Source: a bacterium
GTDB taxonomy: Bacteria > Hydrothermota > UBA3073 > JACQXS01 > JAGMCI01
Length of the DNA: 55,756 bases
Direction of reading: 5' to 3'
Assembly: GCA_030018315.1 (NCBI GenBank)
Contig: JASEGA010000013.1
Location: 1-55,756, forward strand
Within the stretch, counting starts at the first letter, position 1, and every line of letters starts with the position of its first letter. The position numbers and the translations under genes are program-made. Under the pieces are notes generated by a model. That model was not told the DNA's origin. It was given only the letters and a program-made list of their open reading frames with translations, and made no database searches. Below, one piece after another: positions 31,643 through 39,982 of this stretch.

Positions 31643-31777
31643 ATGGGATTTGAAAGTGTTGAGAGTTCACAGATACTTAAAGAGGCAGAAAATATTGGAG
31701 ATGAGATACGGGATGAGGTAATAAAATGGGACTATTTTGCAAAGAATACAGTAGGAAAACAAACTAACAAACTATGA
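31643..31777 (+). pseudogene. Four-helix-bundle (23S rRNA IVP-type) protein, N-terminal fragment
   Basis: A 44-codon frame reads MGFESVESSQILKEAENIGD, then EVIKWDYFAKNTVGKQ and a few unrelated codons. The W-D-Y-F-A-K-x-T-V-G-K-Q stretch is what I know from the start of four-helix-bundle proteins, which should continue with a R-A-x-S-I-x-A-N-I-A-E-G helix; that part is gone. The frame now stops over the RmlB-like start (ATGA), so it might still serve for coupling. Short word repeats (GTTGGT, AAACTAAC) mark both ends. Confidence 0.55.
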
Positions 31778-32796
31778 ACTTATTAGTGACTGGAGGGGCA
31801 GGGTTTATTGGGAGCCATTTTGTGAAGCTGGTCCTTAAGGAGCATCAAGATATAAAAGTTACAGTCCTCGACGCTTTAACCTATTGCGGAAATCTTGATA
31901 ATTTTGCACCTGATGTATGGGATAATAAGAATTTTTCCTTTTGTCACGGTAGTATTTTAGACAAAAATTTAGTTTTTGACCTTATGAAAAATCAGGATAA
32001 AGTTGTTCATTTTGCTGCTTGGACTCATATAGACAGGTCAATTGATGTTGCCGACCCTTTCATTGATACAGATTTCAAAGGGACACAAGTTTTACTTGAG
32101 GCTATAAGGAGGTATCCGGTTAAACGGTTCATCCATGTTTCCACATCTGAAGTCTATGGAACTGCTATATACACTCCAGTGGATGAAAACCATCCAATAG
32201 CGCCTCAATCTCCTTATGCAGCAGCCAAGGCGGGTGCAGATAGGCTTGTTTATTCATACTTCCAGACTTACAAACTTCCTGTAGTAATACTAAGACCTTT
32301 TAATATCTATGGACCTAACCAATATCCTGAGAAATTGATTCCGTATTTTATAACAAGGGTAATGGAGGATAAATCTTTACCTATCTACGGAGATGGTAGA
32401 AATACAAGAGATTGGACTCATGTATTTGATTGTGTAAAAGCAGTGTGGAAAACACTACAAACCCCGGGGATAGAAGGGGAAGTGATAAATATTGGGTCAG
32501 AGACGGAGGTAGATGTTATTACAATCTCTCAGACTATTCTCAATACTTTAAATAGACCAAAGGCATTAATAGAACTTATTGGCGACCGACCAGGGCATGT
32601 AAAGAGATTGATTGCCTGCTCTAAAAAAGCTAATGATATCCTTGGGTGGTATCCGGAGATTCAATTTAAAAATGGACTTAAACAAACAATAGAGTGGTAT
32701 GTAGATAATAGAAAATGGTGGGAAAAGATAAAGAAGAAACCGCAGTTTAAAGAGTTTGAAAAATTGTGGTATAGTAAACTCAGGAGGAAGAAGTGA
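31774..32796 (+). CDS. dTDP-glucose 4,6-dehydratase-like SDR
   Basis: A 340-residue extended SDR. It has the NAD loop VTGGAGFIGSHFVKLV at 5-20, VLDALTYCGNLDN, FAAWTHIDRSI, the catalytic STSEVYG and SPYAAAKAGAD (YxxxK), FNIYGPNQYPEKLIP and GDGRNTRDWTHVFDCV. These are the marks of RmlB-type NDP-hexose 4,6-dehydratases; the donor nucleotide cannot be told from sequence alone. It would produce the 4-keto-6-deoxy sugar used by the RmlC-like gene. Its stop overlaps the Wza-like gene by four bases. Confidence 0.9.
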   Translation: MNLLVTGGAGFIGSHFVKLVLKEHQDIKVTVLDALTYCGNLDNFAPDVWDNKNFSFCHGSILDKNLVFDLMKNQDKVVHFAAWTHIDRSIDVADPFIDTDFKGTQVLLEAIRRYPVKRFIHVSTSEVYGTAIYTPVDENHPIAPQSPYAAAKAGADRLVYSYFQTYKLPVVILRPFNIYGPNQYPEKLIPYFITRVMEDKSLPIYGDGRNTRDWTHVFDCVKAVWKTLQTPGIEGEVINIGSETEVDVITISQTILNTLNRPKALIELIGDRPGHVKRLIACSKKANDILGWYPEIQFKNGLKQTIEWYVDNRKWWEKIKKKPQFKEFEKLWYSKLRRKK

Positions 32797-33425
32797 GTGT
32801 TTTGTTATCTATATTAATAACTGTTACTCCTATTCCCGAAGATTACAAACTCCAAATACGGGATGAGATTACATTAACCGTATCTGGTAACATAAATTTT
32901 GCATATTCAGATAGTGTGTCTCCTCAAGGTACTATATTTATTCGGTCGGGTGGATTAACCTCAGAAGGTGTATCACCTTTAAGTAATGCAGTAACTCTAT
33001 CAAGTAGTGTAATCTTAGGTACAGTAAAAGTGCTCGACCTTACATTAGAAGAAGCAAGTAAGTTAGTAGAGGATGAGTTTAATAGATATTTCAAGAATAT
33101 CCGTATTTCTATCGCAATTAAAGGATTTCACGATGTTATTTGTGTAAATGGTGCAGTTGAGAAACCAGGGGCATATCCATTTTTCCCTGGCAGGACAGCT
33201 AAAGAATATATAGGGTTAGCAGGTGGGTTTACAGAGAGAGCAGATGCTAAAAGAAGTTATGTTATTAAGAAAGGCGGAAACAAGATTCACATTGACAAGA
33301 CTGAAATAGATAGGGGCGATATAATTGTGGTAAAGCGTGTATTTCTTAAGTGGTGGGAAGATTATGTCACAATTGCTTCTGCTCTCACAACTGTGACAAT
33401 TGCTTGGTTTACATTATCACGATAA
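32793..33425 (+). CDS. Polysaccharide export protein (Wza-like, SLBB domain)
   Basis: A 210-residue protein with a short hydrophobic start (VLLSILITVTPIPE), the Poly_export domain YKLQIRDEITLTVSGN and a SLBB domain from about 108 (DVICVNGAVEKPGAYPF and YIGLAGGFTERADAKRSY), ending in a hydrophobic stretch (YVTIASALTTVTIAWFTL). No lipobox Cys is seen, unlike E. coli Wza, and it is shorter. It should form or assist the outer-membrane export channel for the polysaccharide. The following Wzz-like gene begins three bases after its stop. Confidence 0.88.
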   Translation: MSVLLSILITVTPIPEDYKLQIRDEITLTVSGNINFAYSDSVSPQGTIFIRSGGLTSEGVSPLSNAVTLSSSVILGTVKVLDLTLEEASKLVEDEFNRYFKNIRISIAIKGFHDVICVNGAVEKPGAYPFFPGRTAKEYIGLAGGFTERADAKRSYVIKKGGNKIHIDKTEIDRGDIIVVKRVFLKWWEDYVTIASALTTVTIAWFTLSR

Positions 33426-33428
33426 CAA

Positions 33429-34613
33429 ATGGAGCGTAATATAGGTATAAAGGATTATATTAGAGTGTTGATTAAATGGAGAAGGCTCGTTGTCTTAAAC
33501 GTACTTATTATCACTTGCTTCGCCATAGGTATATCATTTATCATTCCCAAAAAATACACAGCTACAGCTTCGCTACTTCCACCTCTCCCGGGAACGGAGA
33601 TGTTAGGAATCTCAAGAACATCAGGAATAGCGAGTGCTTTATCGGGTATAGCAGGTATTTCTGGAATTCCAGGGCTCTCAGCTACTACTTCATCAGATTT
33701 ATTTGCTGCTATTCTAAAATCAAAAGCTACGGCGGATAGAGTTATTATAGATTGTAATTTAATAAAAGTTTACAAAACAAATACTATGAAAGCTACTTAC
33801 GAGAGACTCACAAAAGATACAGAAATAAAAGTAACTCCTGAAGGTATAATTACTATAGCTACAACAGCAAAGACACCTAGACTTGCAAAACTTATGGCAG
33901 ATTCATATATCAGAAATCTTGACAACTTAAATAAGAAATTGACGATGAGTATTGGGAAACGGAATCGGATATTTCTTGAAAGTAGATTGCAAGAAGTCAA
34001 AAGGGACCTAAAAATGGCTGAAGATTCACTCAAAAGGTTTCAAGAATTACATAAAACTATATCTATTAAGGAGGAGATAGAACCTGTGCTTGAAGCAGTA
34101 AGTGAGATTAAGGCAAAAATTATTGCTAATGAAGTTAAACTTGGTGTGCTCCAAAAGTACGCTACTGAAGACAATCCGGAGGTAATTAAAGTAAAATCAG
34201 AACTTAGTGAACTCAATAAGAGACTGCATGCTATGGAATATAGTGGAGATAGTGAGCACTTTGGAATCGGTTTTTCTATCCCATTTAGAAAAATTCCAAA
34301 AGTCGGATTACAGCTGGCAAGGCTTACCAGAGATGTGATGATTCAGGAAAAACTACTTGCCATTCTTACAGAACAATACGAACTTGCAAAAACACAAGAG
34401 GCAAAAGATACACCTACAGTTGATGTTCTTGAAAGAGCCTCTATCCCTGAACATAAAAGTTATCCAAAACGAAAAATAATAGTCGGGCTTGCTTTTATAT
34501 TTAGTCTTGCTGTAGGAATTATTCTTGCCTTCTTCTTGAACTGGATAGAAACTCTTGAACCAGAGGAAAGGGCAAAGTGGAAAGAGATAAGGGCGATGGT
34601 GAGAAGGAAGTAA
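33429..34613 (+). CDS. Wzz-type chain-length determinant
   Basis: A 394-residue inner-membrane protein. TM1 (about 18-38) is followed by the family start KYTATASLLPPLPG, a large periplasmic coiled-coil region rich in Lys and Glu (about 165-240), and TM2 (about 357-377) preceded by the Pro-rich HKSYPKRKI. This is the two-TM Wzz architecture, controlling chain length of the Wzy polymer. There is no C-terminal Tyr kinase domain, so this is the short form. The next gene starts after 66 bases. Confidence 0.9.
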   Translation: MERNIGIKDYIRVLIKWRRLVVLNVLIITCFAIGISFIIPKKYTATASLLPPLPGTEMLGISRTSGIASALSGIAGISGIPGLSATTSSDLFAAILKSKATADRVIIDCNLIKVYKTNTMKATYERLTKDTEIKVTPEGIITIATTAKTPRLAKLMADSYIRNLDNLNKKLTMSIGKRNRIFLESRLQEVKRDLKMAEDSLKRFQELHKTISIKEEIEPVLEAVSEIKAKIIANEVKLGVLQKYATEDNPEVIKVKSELSELNKRLHAMEYSGDSEHFGIGFSIPFRKIPKVGLQLARLTRDVMIQEKLLAILTEQYELAKTQEAKDTPTVDVLERASIPEHKSYPKRKIIVGLAFIFSLAVGIILAFFLNWIETLEPEERAKWKEIRAMVRRK

Positions 34614-34679
34614 ATAAGTAAAAGATAATACCTTTGTTAATAATTGCTTAATCACTTAATAGCTAATTCTGTGGAAAAT

Positions 34680-35978
34680 ATGCTTGAACAGAAAATAATA
34701 GAGAAGAAGGCAAAAATTGGTGTAGTTGGTCTGGGCTATGTAGGACTGCCACTTGCTTTACATTTTACAAAGAAAGGGTTCAAAGTGTTGGGATTTGACA
34801 TTAAAAAAATGCGTGTTAATCTTGTAAACGAAGGCAAAAGTTACATTGAAGATGCTCCAGAGGCTGAGCTTAAAAAAGAAGTGGCATCAGGTAGATTGAG
34901 TGCCACAGGTGATTATGATAGGATTCGTGAATGTGATGCGATTCAGATATGTGTCCCTACACCTATGAATCCAAATAAAGAACCGGATATCTCTTATATA
35001 GTAGCTACTTCCAAAGAAATTCAAAAGAGGCTGCATAAGAATCAGCTTATTATATTAAAGAGTACCTCATTTCCTGAGACTACAGATAAAGTTGTCCTTC
35101 CAATACTTGAGAAGTCGGGTCTTAAAGTAGGTGAAGATTTCTATCTTGCATTTTCACCCGAGCGTATAGACCCGGGGAACAAGAAATTTACTATTGGAAA
35201 TACACCTACAGTTGTTGGAGGAGTGACTCGTGAATGCACAAAGTTAGCTGTTCTACTTTACAAGAGTGTTTTAGATAATGTTATCCCAGTTTCTTCAACT
35301 CGTGTAGCTGAGATGACAAAACTACTTGAGAATACTTTTAGGAATGTAAACATAGCACTTGTGAATGAGCTTGCCCAGCTATGTGAGCGTATGGGTATAG
35401 ATATATGGGAAGTAATAGATGCAGCGTCTACAAAGCCGTTTGGATTTATGCCATTTTACCCGGGACCCGGTGTCGGTGGGCACTGTATACCAATAGACCC
35501 TTACTACTTATCATGGAAAGCAAGGGAGTATGATTTTCATACAAGTTTTATAGAACTATCTGCTAAAGTGAATGAGGATATGCCGTATTATGTGGTAAAC
35601 AAGGTTATTGAGGCATTGAGTCAAAAAGGGATATGCCCAGCTAAAGCAAAGGTGTTAGTTCTTGGGGTTGCATTTAAGCGTAATGTTGCAGATTTGAGGG
35701 ATTCACCCGCTTTAAAGATAATGGAGATTTTGAAAAATAAGGTATCCAAACTAAGTTATAATGACCCTTATATTAAGACTATAAGTATAAATAACCATAA
35801 GTATACATCAATCCTTCTCACAAACGATATCTTAAAGGCCACGGATTGCGCCCTGATAGCAACTGACCACAGTGTCTACGATTACAAGTCGATTGTGAAG
35901 AATTCAAAGCTTGTTGTAGACACAAGAAATGCAACTAAGGGTCTAAAAGGGGGTAATATTATAAAACTTGGCTGTTAG
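34680..35978 (+). CDS. UDP-N-acetyl-hexosamine 6-dehydrogenase-like (WbpA/WecC type)
   Basis: A 432-residue nucleotide-sugar dehydrogenase. The NAD loop KIGVVGLGYVGLPLAL is at 12-27, the SPERIDPGN block and KLLENTFRNVNIALVNELAQ helix follow, and the catalytic Cys is in PGPGVGGHCIPIDPYYL. The C-terminal UDP-binding domain has VLGVAFKRNVADLRDSPAL. It oxidises C6 of a UDP-HexNAc (UDP-GlcNAc or UDP-ManNAc) to the uronate. The ATG at 34680 is preferred to the upstream TTG. The adjacent wecB stub shows the pathway once had a UDP-GlcNAc 2-epimerase here. Confidence 0.93.
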   Translation: MLEQKIIEKKAKIGVVGLGYVGLPLALHFTKKGFKVLGFDIKKMRVNLVNEGKSYIEDAPEAELKKEVASGRLSATGDYDRIRECDAIQICVPTPMNPNKEPDISYIVATSKEIQKRLHKNQLIILKSTSFPETTDKVVLPILEKSGLKVGEDFYLAFSPERIDPGNKKFTIGNTPTVVGGVTRECTKLAVLLYKSVLDNVIPVSSTRVAEMTKLLENTFRNVNIALVNELAQLCERMGIDIWEVIDAASTKPFGFMPFYPGPGVGGHCIPIDPYYLSWKAREYDFHTSFIELSAKVNEDMPYYVVNKVIEALSQKGICPAKAKVLVLGVAFKRNVADLRDSPALKIMEILKNKVSKLSYNDPYIKTISINNHKYTSILLTNDILKATDCALIATDHSVYDYKSIVKNSKLVVDTRNATKGLKGGNIIKLGC

Positions 35979-36099
35979 TGAGACTAATAACACTTCTTGA
36001 ATGCGTTTTTAAACTCAGTAGAAAAAAATTTCTAAATTATTCCCTATCCGAATTAAAGTATAATTTTAAACTCTGGTTCTTGTGAGGTATGAGAGACAT

Positions 36100-36183
36100 A
36101 TGAAAAAAGTTCTTATAATTGTAGGGACGCGCCCGGATGCTATAAAAATGGTCTTCCAGGCAGAAAAAGAAAGGAGATTATAG
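36100..36183 (+). pseudogene. UDP-GlcNAc 2-epimerase (wecB) stub
   Basis: A 27-codon frame reads MKKVLIIVGTRPDAIKMVFQ and stops. The first 17 residues are the classic WecB start (V-x-G-T-R-P-E-A-I-K-M). Complete WecB is about 370 residues, so nearly the whole gene is gone. It lies just after the UDP-HexNAc dehydrogenase, its normal pathway partner, and at the left edge of the AT-rich wzy-wzx segment. The rest of the 35979-36216 gap shows nothing else I recognise. Confidence 0.75.
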
Positions 36184-36216
36184 TCAGCCACTACCGAATA
36201 AGGTTTTGATACAGGC

Positions 36217-37638
36217 ATGAATCTACATCTTAACTATCAAAAAATTGGCTTGAGGAATGTGGGCCAGGATAAAAAATTATTCTTAACTTTTCTTATTTTT
36301 CAGATTGTTGTATTTTTTGCATTTTTAGGGTTATATAGTAAAACTAACAGTTGGTTAATTATTTTTACTACATTTTTCGCTCTCCTAATATTAGGGATTA
36401 CATTATTTTCTGTAGAAAAGGTCTTTTTCTTAATTTTATTTTATTCACTTGCTTTTCCTGCAATTAGATATATATTTATTGATTTTCGTTGGTTACATAT
36501 TGGTTATACAAATCTTATTGGCTTACCATTGTTTTTGTTGATAATGTTTTATTGGATTATATGGATGTTAATGAATACCCATGAAATTAAATTTACCTCT
36601 ATGGACTTAGCAATGATAGTATTTATGCTATCTTTTTTATTCTCATCAATTATAGGGATTATGAATGGAAATAAAATTAAATATTTTGCACAAGATTTTA
36701 TACCAATATTTTATTATCTCACATATTTTATATTTTTAAACTCGGTAATTAAAGAAAAAAATACAAGAATATTTTATGAGTTTCTATTTGGTATTTCTAT
36801 AATAATTGGTTTACAATTTTTATATTCGGGTTACCTTTCAAGGGGTTTGAGAGTTTGCGCTGCCCATGTTCAGATGGCTCAATTAACCATACCTTATATT
36901 GGCGCTACATTAGTATATTCAGATTCTACAAAAAGAAAAGCAATCGCAATCATTGGTCTTATTATTATTTTGCCAAGTGTTATTATTTCATACCAAAGAG
37001 CACTATGGATTACTGTCGGATTTTCTTTAATTTTGTTTTTTTTCTTACTTTTGTTAAAGAGAAAATATTTAACTTTCTTCACTACATTGTTTACCTTATT
37101 TATTCTAATTTTTGGAGGGTTAAAAATTATTTCTAAAACCTTAAATATAAATTTGACGCCACTTTTACATAGAACTGCTGTAATTACAAATCTTTCGTTG
37201 ATAACAAGGGACATTTCTTGGGTTACAAGAAATAGAGAAATAGAAGTGGCATTTAGTAGAAGAACATCAATAATAGATTTTATTTTTGGTAAAGGTTTGG
37301 GTGATTATTATGTAAGTCGTGCAATGTTAGGAAGGCAAGTTTCTCTTGAAAATAATTCGGTTGACAATTGCTATGCATTTTTGCTCTGGAAGTTAGGTTA
37401 TTTTGGCTTAATTTCTTATTTGATTGTTTTATTTATATTTTTTAATCGGTGTATATTTTTATTCCGGACTACTAAAAATCCGGAAGAGAAAATATATTCT
37501 TTAAGCTCTTTGTTTTTAATAGGTGGTATGAGTGTTATTGGTTTTACTAATGATATGTTAATTCATGATAGATATGTTTTTCTTTGGGCAACTAATTTTG
37601 CTATGATTGAATGTTTAACCAGAAAATATATGAAATGA
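36217..37638 (+). CDS. O-antigen polymerase/ligase-like membrane protein (Wzy)
   Basis: A 473-residue protein with about twelve hydrophobic helices and a large external loop around residues 320-390 (RTSIIDFIFGKGLGDYYVSR). The YQRALWITVGFSLILFF segment matches the O-antigen ligase/polymerase family. It should polymerise flipped repeat units in the periplasm. It is much more AT-rich than the genes before it; it heads a segment that also holds wzx and two GT4 genes. The wzx start overlaps the stop (ATGA). Confidence 0.82.
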   Translation: MNLHLNYQKIGLRNVGQDKKLFLTFLIFQIVVFFAFLGLYSKTNSWLIIFTTFFALLILGITLFSVEKVFFLILFYSLAFPAIRYIFIDFRWLHIGYTNLIGLPLFLLIMFYWIIWMLMNTHEIKFTSMDLAMIVFMLSFLFSSIIGIMNGNKIKYFAQDFIPIFYYLTYFIFLNSVIKEKNTRIFYEFLFGISIIIGLQFLYSGYLSRGLRVCAAHVQMAQLTIPYIGATLVYSDSTKRKAIAIIGLIIILPSVIISYQRALWITVGFSLILFFFLLLLKRKYLTFFTTLFTLFILIFGGLKIISKTLNINLTPLLHRTAVITNLSLITRDISWVTRNREIEVAFSRRTSIIDFIFGKGLGDYYVSRAMLGRQVSLENNSVDNCYAFLLWKLGYFGLISYLIVLFIFFNRCIFLFRTTKNPEEKIYSLSSLFLIGGMSVIGFTNDMLIHDRYVFLWATNFAMIECLTRKYMK

Positions 37639-38915
37639 TAAGAAAATATATTAAAGATACGAAAATTACATTTATAACGCAACTTATTATATTAATAATT
37701 GGATTTATTTACAGCATACTGATTGCAAGAATATTAGGACCGGAGGGTAAAGGTATAGCAACAATTGCTTATCTATTCCCATTTATTTTTTCAGTAATTG
37801 CAGGATTAGGTTTAGACGAAGGAAACATATATATGATTGCAAAAGATAAGAATAATCACAAAACAATATTTTCTAACTCATTTATATTAGGCATTATTAT
37901 GAGTGGCATATCTATTTTTATTCTTTATACTTATAGAGATTTTTTCTTTACAAAAGTATTAAAAAATTTAGAATACAAGCATTTTATCATAATAACTACA
38001 AGTATACCATTCTTCATTTTCTTAATTTATAGTAGAGCATTACTTCAAGGGCATGGTGATTTTGTTAAATTTAATTTAACTTTTATTATCCATCATGGAT
38101 TAAATTTCATTCTTTGTACTTTTTTAATTATTAAATTTAAGATTTTAGGTGCTATAATTTCTATTTTAGTTTCAACAATGATAGCAGGAATAGTTGTTCA
38201 ATTTTATTTATTACCTTATGGAAGACCTGGTCCACCTAATTTATCATTATTAAAATCAACAGCTTGGTTTGGAATAAGAAATAAGGCAGGCTTTATTATT
38301 GATTTTGTTAATAAGAGATTAGATATGTTTATTTTAAATTATTTCAAGCCTATAAGAGAAGTGGGTTATTATTCTATTTCTGTTTCATTTGCTGAAATAC
38401 TTTATAAATTACCAGAAGCATTTGGTATGACACTATTTCCAAAGGTCGCTAAACTATCAAATAATGAAGGTAATGAGTTTACTTCTTTAATATTAAAACA
38501 TACAGTATTTTTAATGTTTTTAGGCAGCATATTATTTGCTCTTATAATAAAGCCTATAATATTTCTAACTGTGGGTAAAGAGTTTTATCTTTCAATCACA
38601 CCATTTCTAATTTTACTTCCTGGGATTATATTTATGGGGATTACAAGAATAATAACAAGTAATTTTCAAGGACAAGGTAAGCCAGAATATGGGACTTATA
38701 TAACAGCTGTTTCTGCAATCTTTACAATTAGTTTAGACTTACTACTTATCCCAAAGTATGGTATGATAGGTGCGGCAATCGCATCCACAATATCATATTT
38801 TGTAGGTGCTTCTTGCTCAATTTTAATATTTATAAAAAGAGCAAAAATAAAAGTAAAAGATGTAATTTTAATACAAAGAAGTTCAATTGGTGAGTTTAAA
38901 TCGCTATTAAAATGA
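37635..38915 (+). CDS. Wzx-type oligosaccharide flippase
   Basis: A 426-residue membrane protein of about twelve helices with the family opening SILIARILGPEGKGIATIAY and the mid-protein RNKAGFIIDFVNKRLDMFIL and YYSISVSFAEILYKLPEAFG blocks. It moves the lipid-linked repeat across the inner membrane. ATG 37635 is preferred to 37611, since it overlaps the wzy stop in the usual ATGA form. The coding sequence is very AT-rich (hand count 9 G or C in 38101-38160). It is distinct from the flippase on the minus strand at 24365. Confidence 0.88.
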   Translation: MIRKYIKDTKITFITQLIILIIGFIYSILIARILGPEGKGIATIAYLFPFIFSVIAGLGLDEGNIYMIAKDKNNHKTIFSNSFILGIIMSGISIFILYTYRDFFFTKVLKNLEYKHFIIITTSIPFFIFLIYSRALLQGHGDFVKFNLTFIIHHGLNFILCTFLIIKFKILGAIISILVSTMIAGIVVQFYLLPYGRPGPPNLSLLKSTAWFGIRNKAGFIIDFVNKRLDMFILNYFKPIREVGYYSISVSFAEILYKLPEAFGMTLFPKVAKLSNNEGNEFTSLILKHTVFLMFLGSILFALIIKPIIFLTVGKEFYLSITPFLILLPGIIFMGITRIITSNFQGQGKPEYGTYITAVSAIFTISLDLLLIPKYGMIGAAIASTISYFVGASCSILIFIKRAKIKVKDVILIQRSSIGEFKSLLK

Positions 38916-39982
38916 GAATAGGGATAGATAGTAGAGCTACAGTATTTGAAAAAGTTGGCTTAGGGACATATACCAAAAATTTAATAGAGGTAATTAAAAA
39001 AATTGATTCCACAAATACATATATTACATATAAGAAGGCTTGGGGCGTAAAGTTGTGCGACCACTTCCGTGGTGATGCATGGGAACAAATTTGGCTACCT
39101 TTAAAGTTAAAAGAAGATAAAATTGATGTATATCATGGAACAGTAGCAAGACTTCCTTTAATTAAATTTCCTAATATAAAATATGTAGTTACTATCCATG
39201 ATTTAATCCCTATCATATCAAATAGATTTTGTAGCAAACAATATAAGATATATATGGGGATAATGTTTAAAATATCAACAAAATCAGCAGATAAAATCAT
39301 AGCCAATTCTTATTTTATTAAAGATGAGATAATAAATACTTTAGGTGTAGAAGAAGGAAAAATAGAAGTTGTTTATTTAGGAGCTAGTGGAGTATTTCGT
39401 AGGATTAATAAAACAGAGGCATTTGATAAAGTATCTAAATTATTTGGAATAAAAAAGCAATACATATTGACAGTTGGTAATATTGAGCCAAGAAAAAATA
39501 TAAAATCACTTTTTAATGCATACAAATTGTTAAAAAGAGAAGGATATGATTACCAATTAGTGATAGTAGGCCCTATTGGTTGGCAGGGTGAAAAAATTCT
39601 ATCTGAAATAAAAGATAATGATGTAATATTTACAAATTATGTCTCAATTGATGAATTATTTTTATTGTATAATGGAGCTGAAGTATTTGTATTAGTCTCG
39701 TTTTATGAAGGTTTTGGTTTACCTATTTTAGAAGCAATGAAGTGTGGGGTACCGATTATTGCCTCAAATGTTTCTTCTATACCAGAAATTTTATCTGATG
39801 CAGGAATTAAAGTTAGCCCACATAATGTTGAAGAAATAAAAGATGCAATTATAAAAGTTATAGAGAATAGAAATTTAAGAGAAGAATTAATTGATAAAGG
39901 AATTGAAAGAAGTAAATTATTTACTTGGGAACTGAGTGCAAAGAAAACATTAGAAGTATATAAGAAAGTGTACAATTTATGA
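38912..39982 (+). CDS. GT4 family glycosyltransferase
   Basis: A 356-residue GT-B enzyme: GLGTYTKNLIEVI near the start, VVTIHDLIPIIS near 90, the donor domain from about 185 with YILTVGNIEPRKNIKSLFNA, then SFYEGFGLPILEAMKCGVP (E-x7-E) and ASNVSSIPEILS. It extends the lipid-linked repeat unit. It shares its layout with the next GT4, and both overlap their neighbours by four bases. Low G+C like wzx, consistent with shared acquisition. Confidence 0.9.
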   Translation: MRIGIDSRATVFEKVGLGTYTKNLIEVIKKIDSTNTYITYKKAWGVKLCDHFRGDAWEQIWLPLKLKEDKIDVYHGTVARLPLIKFPNIKYVVTIHDLIPIISNRFCSKQYKIYMGIMFKISTKSADKIIANSYFIKDEIINTLGVEEGKIEVVYLGASGVFRRINKTEAFDKVSKLFGIKKQYILTVGNIEPRKNIKSLFNAYKLLKREGYDYQLVIVGPIGWQGEKILSEIKDNDVIFTNYVSIDELFLLYNGAEVFVLVSFYEGFGLPILEAMKCGVPIIASNVSSIPEILSDAGIKVSPHNVEEIKDAIIKVIENRNLREELIDKGIERSKLFTWELSAKKTLEVYKKVYNL

